Source: Pygmaiobacter massiliensis
GTDB taxonomy: Bacteria; Bacillota; Clostridia; Oscillospirales; Ruminococcaceae
Assembly: GCA_022778585.1 (NCBI GenBank)
Contig: JALFTI010000020.1
Coordinates: 91,501-155,500, forward strand
Length of the DNA: 64,000 nt
Reading direction: 5' to 3'
Shown: piece by piece, positions 8,755 through 16,228 of the stretch
Layout: the number at the start of each line of letters is the position of its first letter
Numbering within the stretch: the stretch's first letter is position 1
Translations under genes and position numbers: made by a program
Notes under the pieces: model-generated
What the model was told of the DNA's origin: nothing
The model's input: only the letters and a program-made list of their open reading frames with translations
The model's database searches: none

Positions 8755-9304
8755 AATTCTCCTTATCTTCCGCCTTGTGTACCATAACCCGGCAATGGAA
8801 CAGCCGGGTATGGTCAAAGCTGTAACAATCTTCGGTGTGGTAGTAGGAAAAGCCGGCCTTTTCCAGCGCACGGCCGCAGGCGGTGTTTTCTGCTGCATGC
8901 CGGGCATAGATAACGGGTATGCCAGCTTTTGTGTGCAAAAAATGGCAGACGGCCAGGGCTGCTTCCGCAGCGTAACCCTTGCCCCACCAGCGTTGCCCCA
9001 AAATAAAACCCAGCTCCGGTCTGCCGTCAGGCTGGGAAAGACCAATGCTTCCGATCGGTTCGTCTGTGCCGGAAAGAACAATTGCCCAGTTGTAATAGTC
9101 CGGCTCCTCCTCGTAGGCAAAGCACCAACTTTTTACCAGTGCAGCGGTATCGGCGGCAGTGGGGTGGGGGTTCCAGCGCACAAAGCGTGTGGCAATGGGG
9201 TCACCTGCCCAGCGCTGCCAAATCCAGTTGGCATCTGCAGGGGTAAAGCGGCGCAGCAAAAGGCGTTTGGTTTGAAGCAAAACCGTACACCGGCAAAATG
9301 CCAT
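8738..9304 (-). CDS. GNAT acetyltransferase, RimJ/RimL type
   Basis: A 188-aa acetyltransferase. ATG 9304 is chosen because AAGGGGGAAG precedes it; an upstream ATG near 9460 has no usable site. The fold reads LLQTKRLLLRRFTPADANWIWQ at the N-terminus, GSIGLSQPDG, ELGFILGQRWWGKGYAAEAALAV (acetyl-CoA loop) and a C-terminal ARHAAENTACGRALEKAGF. This is the pattern of the RimJ/RimL family, which acetylate ribosomal proteins, but many members act on small molecules or antibiotics, so the substrate is unknown. It is upstream of and overlaps hflX. Confidence 0.88.
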   Translation of the reverse strand: MAFCRCTVLLQTKRLLLRRFTPADANWIWQRWAGDPIATRFVRWNPHPTAADTAALVKSWCFAYEEEPDYYNWAIVLSGTDEPIGSIGLSQPDGRPELGFILGQRWWGKGYAAEAALAVCHFLHTKAGIPVIYARHAAENTACGRALEKAGFSYYHTEDCYSFDHTRLFHCRVMVHKAEDKENYGTGI

Positions 9305-9487
9305 GGCTTCCCCCTTTCCCAAAGGCAAAACAGGTACACAGGCCCCAAACTGTGCGCTAAACCCCAAAGGGCAGCTTCCAAAATAAGAAAATGCCTGGCG
9401 CGCTAAAAAGCCAATGGGCGACTTTGCGCAATAAAAGGCGTTTGGCAGGGGCGTGTGCATCCTTTGGCAAACTTTCCTATTTTGCTT

Positions 9488-9516
9488 ATTATAAGAAAAA
9501 AATGTTTCGGTTACAA
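9488..9516 (-). promoter_or_regulatory. promoter of the GNAT-hflX unit
   Basis: Reading the minus strand, TTGTAA (9511-9516), a 17-bp spacer and a perfect TATAAT (9488-9493). Transcription would start near 9481 and give a leader of about 175 bases before the ATG at 9304. Confidence 0.7.
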
Positions 9517-9526
9517 CTGCTTTCAA

Positions 9527-9563
9527 TTGCAAAAAAAAGGAACAAATGGTATAGTATATACCA
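9527..9563 (+). promoter_or_regulatory. promoter with overlapping palindrome, zinc-ribbon gene
   Basis: TTGCAA (9527-9532), 17-bp spacer, TATAGT (9550-9555). The -10 lies inside a perfect inverted repeat TGGTATA-GTA-TATACCA (9547-9563), which could be a repressor site. The promoter is back to back with the GNAT-hflX promoter, 10 bases apart. Confidence 0.6.
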
Positions 9564-9650
9564 GTAACGCAAGTATTGTGCCGGCGTTTAGCTGCTGGTA
9601 CATAGGCTGTTGTTTTTCGCTAATTAAGCCTCAGAGGAGGAATTTTTTAT

Positions 9651-10127
9651 ATGAACTGCAAAAAATGTGGGCGGCCGCTGCCCGATGACGCCAAGTTTTG
9701 CGGAGTGTGCGGAACCCCTGTATCGTTTTCGGCCGAACCGTTTGGCGTGGGAGCGACCCCGCAACCCGAAAAACAACCCCCCAAAACGCCGCAGGAGGAC
9801 ACTTCAGGCGGTACAGGTACCATTGCGCCGGAATATCGCCGGCCGACCACTGCACCCGGCACCTCGTCTTATTCTTATTATTCCGATAGGAATTTAGGGA
9901 ATGATTTCAATGAAGCGCCGGTCCTTTCGGTGGGACAGTTCTTTTTGCAGGACCTTTTGTGTTTTATCCCGGTGGTCAATATTATTCTTGTCATTTTTTG
10001 GTCTTTTGCAGAAGATGTCAATCCCAACCGCCGCAACTGGGCCCGCAGCCGCCTCATTTGGGTCGGCATTGGTTTGGCTGTCAGCATTTTTGGAATGCTG
10101 CTGATGCTTTCTGCCGAGGTTTGGTAA
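9651..10127 (+). CDS. zinc-ribbon membrane protein
   Basis: A 158-aa protein with a good AGAGGAGG site. The first 20 residues form a zinc ribbon, Cys3-x2-Cys6 and Cys-x2-Cys (CKKCGRPL, FCGVCG), followed by about 60 residues rich in Pro, Thr and Ser. The C-terminal part has two membrane helices (FFLQDLLCFIPVVNIILVIFW and IWVGIGLAVSIFGMLLMLS) separated by a basic segment with DVNPNRRNWARS. Such zinc-ribbon plus membrane-domain proteins are common in Clostridia and have no established function. It stands alone between a promoter with a palindrome and a terminator. Confidence 0.85.
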   Translation: MNCKKCGRPLPDDAKFCGVCGTPVSFSAEPFGVGATPQPEKQPPKTPQEDTSGGTGTIAPEYRRPTTAPGTSSYSYYSDRNLGNDFNEAPVLSVGQFFLQDLLCFIPVVNIILVIFWSFAEDVNPNRRNWARSRLIWVGIGLAVSIFGMLLMLSAEVW

Positions 10128-10150
10128 AAAGCAGTTTTAAAGGGGTAAAA

Positions 10151-10185
10151 AGAAAGCCGGCAAAAGTGCCGGCTTTCTTTTTTTG
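10151..10185 (+). terminator. intrinsic terminator
   Basis: AGAAAGCCGGCA and TGCCGGCTTTCT form a 12-bp stem around a 4-base loop, followed by TTTTTTT. It ends the zinc-ribbon transcript. Confidence 0.9.
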
Positions 10186-10229
10186 TCTATTTACAAGATC
10201 AGCGCGCAAAATCATATTGAAAGGGCCCA

Positions 10230-11009
10230 TTAAAGCTCGCTTACCATATCGCCAATGGTTTCAAATACCCAGTCAGCCCGCTCGCTGCTGGCAGCATACT
10301 GTTCGGGTGTGGTTTCACCGGTAAAAACCAGCGCGGTTTTTACCCCGCAGTGTCCCAGCGCAATATCGGTATAAAGCCGGTCGCCCACCATGCAAATTTG
10401 TTCCAGCGGTACCTGAAATCTTTGGGCGGCTGCCTGGGCAATATAGCCGTTGGGCTTTCCAATTACAATATCCGGTTCACGCCCGGTACAGGCCTTCACC
10501 AGTGCAATAACCCCGCCTATATCCGGAATAAAACCTCCGGTCACCGGGCAGTTCAGGTCCGGGTGGGTGGCAATATAAGGCAGCTTTGCGCGCACGGCGT
10601 CGCACAGCAGGCAAAGCTTTTGGTAGGTAAGCGAGGTGTCAAAACCCAATACAACAGCCTGCGGATGGGGGCTATTGGTCCGGTAGCCGGCCTTTTCAAA
10701 CTGTTCGCAAAGGCTGTCAGTACCAATCAGCAAAAGGTCTTTGGAAAAATGCTGTTCTTCCAAATAAGAAAGGGTGGCGTCCGCACTGGTGAGCAGCTGC
10801 TGTTCAGAAAGAGAAACCCCCATGCTTGCCAGCTTTTTAAAATAGGCTGCGCGGCCGCGGGAAGAATTGTTGGTAACAAATGCAAACGGAATCCGGCGTT
10901 TGTGCAGTGCACCAAGAAATTCCAAAGCGCCGGGCAGCGGCTGGTTGTCTAGGTAAAAGGTACCGTCCATATCCAGTAAAAATAGTTGAATCTGCGAAAG
11001 GCTTCCCAT
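10230..11009 (-). CDS. HAD-IIA sugar/nucleotide phosphatase, NagD-like
   Basis: A 259-aa protein with AAAAGGAGT before ATG 11009. Motif I is FLLDMDGTFYLDNQPLPGA, motif II lies in FVTNNSSRGRAAYFKKL, and motif III/IV in IVIGKPNGYIAQAA and CMVGDRLYTDIALGHCGVKTALVFTGET. The type IIA cap between motifs II and III places it with NagD, AraL and p-nitrophenyl phosphatases. These enzymes remove phosphate from small cytoplasmic metabolites with broad specificity, so the substrate cannot be named. It is monocistronic; the upstream 0.7 kb has no gene. Confidence 0.9.
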   Translation of the reverse strand: MGSLSQIQLFLLDMDGTFYLDNQPLPGALEFLGALHKRRIPFAFVTNNSSRGRAAYFKKLASMGVSLSEQQLLTSADATLSYLEEQHFSKDLLLIGTDSLCEQFEKAGYRTNSPHPQAVVLGFDTSLTYQKLCLLCDAVRAKLPYIATHPDLNCPVTGGFIPDIGGVIALVKACTGREPDIVIGKPNGYIAQAAAQRFQVPLEQICMVGDRLYTDIALGHCGVKTALVFTGETTPEQYAASSERADWVFETIGDMVSEL

Positions 11010-11287
11010 AAGTTACTCCTTTTTGCTGCAAGCTGCAGCGATATGCGGCGCATGAAGGTTCGCTTTTTGCTTTTTATAGTGTCAAAGGCGACGCTTCAGG
11101 CTGTAAAAGAAAAAATCAGTTTATGCGGTTGTTCCAAAGTGACTGGCAAAATACTAGAAAAGAAAAATAGAACCATTTTGGCAAAATTGCTGGAATGGCT
11201 TTTCTAATAATACCATGAAAGCTGTGCCAAAATGGTATAGGCAGCTGCCTGTTTGGGCTGGCACAAGAGCCGCACAGGAATAAAAGT

Positions 11288-11317
11288 AGAATAGCCGCTT
11301 TGCGGCCATTCTGCCAT
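11288..11317. repeat. 30-base hairpin element, copy 1
   Basis: AGAATAGCCGC-TTT-GCGGCCATTCT forms a stem of 11 positions with one A-C mismatch. It matches the copy at 11400 in 24 of 30 positions, including the flanking CCAT, and one stem pair differs by a compensatory change (G-C here, T-A there). Confidence 0.6.
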
Positions 11318-11399
11318 GACGGCAGCGCCGGCGTGGTAGAAACTGCCATGGTTTTCGGTTGCCCCAAAGGGGCGAGAAAACCGGCATAAAAAGAAAAAT

Positions 11400-11429
11400 A
11401 TAATAACCGCGTTGCGGCTATTATACCAT
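11400..11429. repeat. 30-base hairpin element, copy 2
   Basis: ATAATAACCGC-GTT-GCGGCTATTAT with trailing ACCAT. Stem and loop positions correspond to copy 1 at 11288; the single mismatch falls one pair over from that in copy 1. Confidence 0.6.
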
Positions 11430-11741
11430 AAAATGTGGCGGCATAGCAGCTGCTTTGGGTTTTGCTGCAGCCAAAAACTGCCGCCGGTAACCTGTTTTTT
11501 GTTTCTGGTTTTTGTACCCATCCAAAAAAGATTGCCCTTTTGCGCTGCGCCAGTTTGGCAAATTTGCAAAAAGCTTTTCTTTTTTACAGGTGCTTTAAAA
11601 GCAAACCAAAGGAAATATAAAAAGCAGGCGGCTTTGCCCAACGGGTGCCGTGCTTGCCAAACCGGCTGGAACAGGGTACAATAACTATCGTGTAAATACT
11701 GCCAGGTGTGGTAAAACGAAACCAAAAAGGATGGAGAGCGT

Positions 11742-12740
11742 GTGAAAGCCACAGTAGTGATTCCCAATTTAAACGGCGCCGGTTGGCTGGAAGGTTCCGT
11801 GGAAAGTATTTTTGCCCAGACCATGCAGGACTTTGAACTGATTTTGGTGGATAACGGTTCTACCGACGAAAGCCTCACTTTTGCCCGCAGCCTTTTGGGC
11901 CGGCCGGGTTATACCTTAATTGAAAATCATTCCAACACCGGTTTTTCTGCCGCAGTCAATATGGGAATTAAAGCTGCAAAAGGCGAGTATGTGGTGCTGT
12001 TCAATAACGACGCATTTGCCCAGCCCGATTGGCTGGAGCAGCTTATTGCTTGTGCAGAGCAAGATGAAAACATTTTTTCCGTTTCCTCCTTAATGCTGCG
12101 CTATTATGAGCCCGAACTGGCAGATGATGCCGGCGATTATGTAAATATTTTAGGCTGGGCCTGCAAAACAGGGGATGGTCTGAAAGCAAGCCGTTACCAA
12201 AAGCAGCGCCGGTGCTTTTCCGCCTGTGGGGGTGCGGCGCTTTACCGCAAAAGCATTTTGGACAAGATTGGCCTGTTTGACGAAACTTTTTTTGCCTATC
12301 TGGAAGATGTGGATATTGGCTGGCGGGCAAACAGCCTGGGGTACAAAAATATCTATTGCCCGGCGGCGGTCTGCCGCCATATCTGCGGCGCTACTACCGG
12401 CGGAAAAAAAGGCGGCAAGTATAATGCTTTTAAGTCGGTACAGTCCGGGCGAAATAATCTGCTTTTGCCCTATAAAAATATGCCGCTGCTTATGCTTTTG
12501 GTAAACCTGCCGTTTTTGGCGGTGGGGTATCTCATTAAGGTGGTATTTTTCAGCCTGCGCGGGTACGGAAAGCCTTTTTTGCAGGGCGCAAGGGAAGCAT
12601 TTTCCTGTTTTGGAAAAATACAAAAGCCCGAATTTCGCTTTGTAAATCTGCCTTGTTATATATGGGTGGAATTTCAGCTGGTTTTGGGTGTTTTTCAGTA
12701 TGCCTCCTACCGCATTCGCCGGGCATTCGGCTGGACATAA
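11742..12740 (+). CDS. family 2 glycosyltransferase
   Basis: A 332-aa GT2 enzyme starting at GTG 11742 behind GGATGGAGAG. The GT-A fold is clear: VVIPNLNGAGWLEGSVESIFAQT, LVDNGSTDESL, NTGFSAAVNMGIKAAKGEYVVLFNNDA with the metal-binding DxD-like NND, and FAYLEDVDIGWRANSLGYKNIYCP near the acceptor site. The C-terminal third has one or two hydrophobic segments (LLMLLVNLPFLAVGYLIKVVFF) that may hold it at the membrane. The pattern is closest to rhamnosyltransferase-like enzymes of cell-wall polysaccharide synthesis, but no polysaccharide cluster surrounds it, so donor and acceptor are unknown. Confidence 0.9.
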   Translation: MKATVVIPNLNGAGWLEGSVESIFAQTMQDFELILVDNGSTDESLTFARSLLGRPGYTLIENHSNTGFSAAVNMGIKAAKGEYVVLFNNDAFAQPDWLEQLIACAEQDENIFSVSSLMLRYYEPELADDAGDYVNILGWACKTGDGLKASRYQKQRRCFSACGGAALYRKSILDKIGLFDETFFAYLEDVDIGWRANSLGYKNIYCPAAVCRHICGATTGGKKGGKYNAFKSVQSGRNNLLLPYKNMPLLMLLVNLPFLAVGYLIKVVFFSLRGYGKPFLQGAREAFSCFGKIQKPEFRFVNLPCYIWVEFQLVLGVFQYASYRIRRAFGWT

Positions 12741-12750
12741 ACTGAACATA

Positions 12751-12788
12751 AAAAAGCGGGTGCGTTTTTAAAGCGCACCCGCTTTTTT
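12751..12788 (+). terminator. intrinsic terminator
   Basis: GCGGGTGCG (12756-12764) pairs with CGCACCCGC (12774-12782), flanked by A5 and followed by T6. It ends the glycosyltransferase transcript. Confidence 0.9.
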
Positions 12789-12943
12789 GCAGGCCTTTGC
12801 GCAGCTTTTGCAAAGCGCCTTGCGGTGAAAGAGCATTCCTTCTTTTTTTTGCTGCGGTTTCATATGGATGCAGTGTGCATAAAACGGCACAGATGCAGCT
12901 TGGTGTTTTTATACGCCCAGGCAAAGATGTGGAGGAATGCGGT

Positions 12944-13714
12944 TTGTTGATGAATGCAATCTGGATGACGGTGGCGGCGGGGCTTTCTACCGGGCTTGGT
13001 GGACTGGTTGTCTTTTTTTGCCGCCGCCCCACCACACGCCTTTTGGCAGGTTCCATGGGGTTTGCAGCGGGGGTTATGCTTACGGTTTCCCTTGTGGATA
13101 TGCTGCCGGCCACTATGGAATCCTACCGCACCTTTATGCCTGCCGCACAGGCGGTATGGGCAACGCTTTCCTTGTTTTGCTGCGGCTGTGTAATTGCACG
13201 GCTTTTGTCAGACTGTCTGCCGCGGCCGTCTGCCCAGTTTGCGCAGGACCGCTTTACTTTGCAGGCGGCCCAAAGCGCGCTGGTTACCATGGCGGTCATT
13301 GTGCTGCACAATCTTCCGGAAGGCATTTTAACCCTTTTTACGGGGTACCAAAATCCGCGGCTTGGAGTTGTATTGACCGCAGCCATTGCGCTGCACAATA
13401 TACCGGAGGGAATTGCGGTTTCCATGCCGGTATTTTATGCCACCAAAAGCCGGGTGCGGGGATTTTGGGCTGCGCTGGGGTCTGGGCTTGCCGAACCATG
13501 CGGTGCGCTTTTATGCTTTTTTGTGCTGCGCCGCTTTATTTCTAATGCGTTTTTAGACGGCCTGGTGGCTTTGATTGCCGGCCTGATGTGCTTTGTTTGT
13601 TACAGTGAACTGATTCCCGGCAGTTTGCAGTACAAGCAGAACAAAGCGGCTGTTTTGGGGATGACGGTGGGAACGGTGGTAATGGGAGCAGGAATTTGGC
13701 TGTTGGGGGCGTAG
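12944..13714 (+). CDS. zupT: ZIP family divalent metal transporter
   Basis: About 256 aa. The start is placed at TTG 12944 because GGAGG (12931-12935) is 8 bases away; ATG 12950 two codons on is 14 bases away. It has eight hydrophobic segments, with metal-binding HNLPEG in the fourth (VLHNLPEGILTLFTG) and HNIPEG in the fifth (ALHNIPEGIAVSMPVF), the ZupT-type signature. ZIP proteins bring zinc, iron or manganese into the cytoplasm; specificity cannot be read here. No metal regulator or binding site is evident. It stands alone. Confidence 0.9.
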   Translation: MLMNAIWMTVAAGLSTGLGGLVVFFCRRPTTRLLAGSMGFAAGVMLTVSLVDMLPATMESYRTFMPAAQAVWATLSLFCCGCVIARLLSDCLPRPSAQFAQDRFTLQAAQSALVTMAVIVLHNLPEGILTLFTGYQNPRLGVVLTAAIALHNIPEGIAVSMPVFYATKSRVRGFWAALGSGLAEPCGALLCFFVLRRFISNAFLDGLVALIAGLMCFVCYSELIPGSLQYKQNKAAVLGMTVGTVVMGAGIWLLGA

Positions 13715-13851
13715 TATTGGCAGGCCGATGGTTTCGTGGTAAAATATCACTAAGTATCGCTGTAAAACGGGTTGATTGGTTCTGAAAGCACAGGGGTGTT
13801 TTCTTGTGCAGAATGCTGAGCTTTATTTTATAAAAAAGGAGGTGGCGCAGC

Positions 13852-15327
13852 ATGCGGGTTAAGGGGTTCATTGGTCTGGTATTCTTTTTGCTGCTGTGTA
13901 TACCGCTTTCCGGCTGTGTGGGAAGTGTAGAGGAATATCTCGAAGCTCCCGCTACCGGTGCCGATCAAAGTGCCATCATCCAGGTTCTCACAGAAGCTTC
14001 CGGCAGCGGCACCATTAAACTGAAATATCCCCGTTCCGGCAGTTATTTGTCTCCCTTTTTGTTTGTGGATTTAAACCAGGATGGTACCGATGAGGCGATT
14101 GCGTTTTATGCGGACGAGTCGCTGAGCCGCAATGTACGGGTGGCATTGTTGATAAACAGACCCGACATTGGTTGGCAGATTGTGAGCGATACCGAGAGTA
14201 TAGGCACCGATATTGACCGGGTAGAATTGGGCAGCTTTTATGAAGAGGAACTGGTCAGCTTAGTGGTGGGCTATACCAGCGTCAATATGTCGGACAAGTA
14301 TATGGAGGTTTATAACTGCCGGGCAGATGGACTGGCGCAGCTGTACGAGCAGAGTTATTCGCAGTTTGTCATTGCCGATTTCACCGATTCCGGTACTGAT
14401 GATTTAGCCGTAGTGGGGCCGCAAAGCCAATCGGGCAGGCTGGGGCTTAGCCTTATGACGGTGCAAAGCGGAAAAATTGCCACCGTAAGCACCATTTTGC
14501 TGGATGCGCGGCTGAAAAGCTGTACCGGTCTTTTGGCAGGCAGCGGAATACCGGCCAGTTTGTATGTGGATGGTCAGCTGGCGGACAGCAGCTGGGCTAC
14601 CGATGTGATACGCTACGATGAGTCCGGGCGGCTGACCAGCTGCAGCTTGAAAATAGGGGCAGATATTATCTCTCTCACCAGCCGCCCACAGCAGCTTAGC
14701 AGCAGGGATGCAGACGGTGACGGTTACCTGGAAAGTCCGGTGGTGCTGGGCTCTGTGCAGGATGGCAATGGCCAGGAGCGCTGGCTTTGGGTTAGCTACT
14801 ACGACTTTGCCGACCTTGAGCAGTTTGAGGAAGAGCCGCTGGGCCAAACCCAGATACTGCCGTTTGCATTGGACCTTTCTGCAGACAGCACACCACAGTC
14901 AGATTCAGATTGGAACGGACAAGCAGGTGAAGAGGAAGACGATTCTTCCAACCAAAGCTCTTCTTCTCACCCGCAGGCTGGCCAGGAAGAGGAAAAACCG
15001 CAGGGCGAGCGTATTTTTGGACTGATTGATCTGAAATATGACTGCTTTGTTCCCCTGCCGGAACGCTGGAAAGGCGCCGTGCAGCTGCGGGAAATGCTCG
15101 ATGGAAACTGGTGCCTTGTGTGGAGCGATGAGCCGGATATGCGGCTTTTCATCTTTCAGGCGGTGGAGTCTGGCGGACAGCTTTCCGCCAATAGCGAGCT
15201 GTACGGCCGGTCGGAAGGGTATCTGCGGATTGGCAGTTCCGGTGGTATGGGGCTTTATGTGTATGCAACCCCGCAAAGCGGTGTGGATACCTATACACTG
15301 CGGGCAAATGCCTGTATTCTAAGCTGA
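13852..15327 (+). CDS. lipoprotein linked to a two-component system
   Basis: A 491-aa lipoprotein with a typical signal peptide and lipobox LSGC, the modified Cys being residue 22. The mature part has FLFVDLNQDGTDEAIAFYAD and DADGDGYLESPVV, which resemble FG-GAP/VCBS calcium-binding turns of beta-propellers. An acidic, Ser-rich linker (about residues 345-385) precedes a small C-terminal domain beginning FGLIDLKYDCFVPLP. No enzyme motif was found. The gene lies 25 bases upstream of a response regulator and its kinase, so it may be an outside sensor or accessory protein of that system; this is inference. Confidence 0.8.
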   Translation: MRVKGFIGLVFFLLLCIPLSGCVGSVEEYLEAPATGADQSAIIQVLTEASGSGTIKLKYPRSGSYLSPFLFVDLNQDGTDEAIAFYADESLSRNVRVALLINRPDIGWQIVSDTESIGTDIDRVELGSFYEEELVSLVVGYTSVNMSDKYMEVYNCRADGLAQLYEQSYSQFVIADFTDSGTDDLAVVGPQSQSGRLGLSLMTVQSGKIATVSTILLDARLKSCTGLLAGSGIPASLYVDGQLADSSWATDVIRYDESGRLTSCSLKIGADIISLTSRPQQLSSRDADGDGYLESPVVLGSVQDGNGQERWLWVSYYDFADLEQFEEEPLGQTQILPFALDLSADSTPQSDSDWNGQAGEEEDDSSNQSSSSHPQAGQEEEKPQGERIFGLIDLKYDCFVPLPERWKGAVQLREMLDGNWCLVWSDEPDMRLFIFQAVESGGQLSANSELYGRSEGYLRIGSSGGMGLYVYATPQSGVDTYTLRANACILS

Positions 15328-15352
15328 AAAGCACAGAGGGAGGTCTGTTGGG

Positions 15353-16048
15353 ATGAGAAGAATCCTGGTAGTGGAGGACGAAGAGGCAATCCGCGAGGTG
15401 ATTAGTCTGAACCTGAGGATGGCCGGATATGAAGTGAGCGGCGCGGCCAGTGCCGAAGAGGCGCTGGAGCTGCTGGGCAGAGATAAAGAGGGCTTTGACC
15501 TTGCTCTTTTGGATGTTATGCTGCCCGGCATGAACGGCTTTTCGCTGTGCGAAACCATCCGGCGGGATTACGCTCAAATCGGCATCATCATTCTTTCGGC
15601 CAAAACGCAGGAAAAGGATAAGATCAATGGCCTGTCCATTGGGGCAGATGACTATATTACCAAGCCGTTCAGCGTATCGGAACTGCTGGCACGGGTGGAA
15701 GCGCTGTGCCGCCGGGTTTCCCGTACTGCTGCGCCAGAAGGCGGGGACGGCAGGCTGGTCTCCGGCAGTTTTGTGCTGGACCAGAAAAGCAGGGTGTTGT
15801 ATAAAAACGGCGAGCCCATTGACCTGACCCAGGTGGAATTTCAGATTATGGAACTGTTTTTCCAAAATCCCGGCGTGGCTTTGGTGCGGGATAAAATTTT
15901 GGAGGGGGTTTGGGGGCCCAATTATTTTGGTGATGTAAAAATTGTGGATGTGAATATTCGCAGGCTTCGCATGAAGGTGGAGGATGAGCCCAGCAATCCG
16001 CAGCATATTTCCACAGTATGGGGGTACGGCTACCGTTGGAAGGCTTAA
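15353..16048 (+). CDS. OmpR/PhoB family response regulator
   Basis: A 231-aa regulator. The receiver domain has the acidic pair EDEEA, phospho-acceptor Asp in LLDVMLPGMNGF, the Thr/Ser switch replaced by SAKTQEKD, and the Lys in ITKPFSVSELLARV. The C-terminal winged helix (from about residue 130) has GSFVLDQKSRVLYKNG, LTQVEFQIMELFFQNPG and VVDVNIRRLRMKVEDEPSNPQHISTVWGYGYRW, as in PhoB. GGGAGG precedes the ATG. Its kinase follows at 16229. The signal is unknown. Confidence 0.95.
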   Translation: MRRILVVEDEEAIREVISLNLRMAGYEVSGAASAEEALELLGRDKEGFDLALLDVMLPGMNGFSLCETIRRDYAQIGIIILSAKTQEKDKINGLSIGADDYITKPFSVSELLARVEALCRRVSRTAAPEGGDGRLVSGSFVLDQKSRVLYKNGEPIDLTQVEFQIMELFFQNPGVALVRDKILEGVWGPNYFGDVKIVDVNIRRLRMKVEDEPSNPQHISTVWGYGYRWKA

Positions 16049-16128
16049 AAAGCCTTGCCGCCCTGTGCCGACAAAATGGGGTAAGCCCCTGTTTTGCGGT
16101 GCGATTTTTGCCAATTTTCAATACGAAC

Positions 16129-16148
16129 TGTAATTTTTTGTAATTTTA
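16129..16148 (+). promoter_or_regulatory. direct repeat upstream of the kinase gene
   Basis: TGTAATTTTT (16129-16138) is followed directly by TGTAATTTTA (16139-16148). Tandem repeats of about one helical turn are the usual form of OmpR/PhoB-type binding sites. It lies in the 180-base gap between the regulator and kinase genes, so the regulator may act on its own kinase gene. Confidence 0.35.
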
Positions 16149-16228
16149 TAACGATAAAGACTGCTTGTAAAAGTGTTTTTGGCGCTGCAGCCCTCAAAAG
16201 GGGCAAACCAGTAAAAGGAGGTGGGGGT

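Larger units (their letters stand above)
11010..11741. other. gene-free, hairpin-rich region
   Basis: No open frame here has a ribosome-binding site, a recognisable motif or plausible composition. The region holds several inverted repeats: ACCATTTTGGCA (11172-11183) with TGCCAAAATGGT (11225-11236), two related hairpins at 11288 and 11400, and GGCGGCA (11437-11443) with TGCCGCC (11479-11485). It lies between the divergent NagD-like and glycosyltransferase genes and should contain both promoters, but no clear -35/-10 pair was found. Confidence 0.6.

Noticed and set aside
11204..11878. A 224-codon minus-strand frame in the gene-free region
   Set aside because: It overlaps the start of the glycosyltransferase gene, has no ribosome-binding site and a composition (many Trp, Cys, Gln, Phe) not typical of proteins here.
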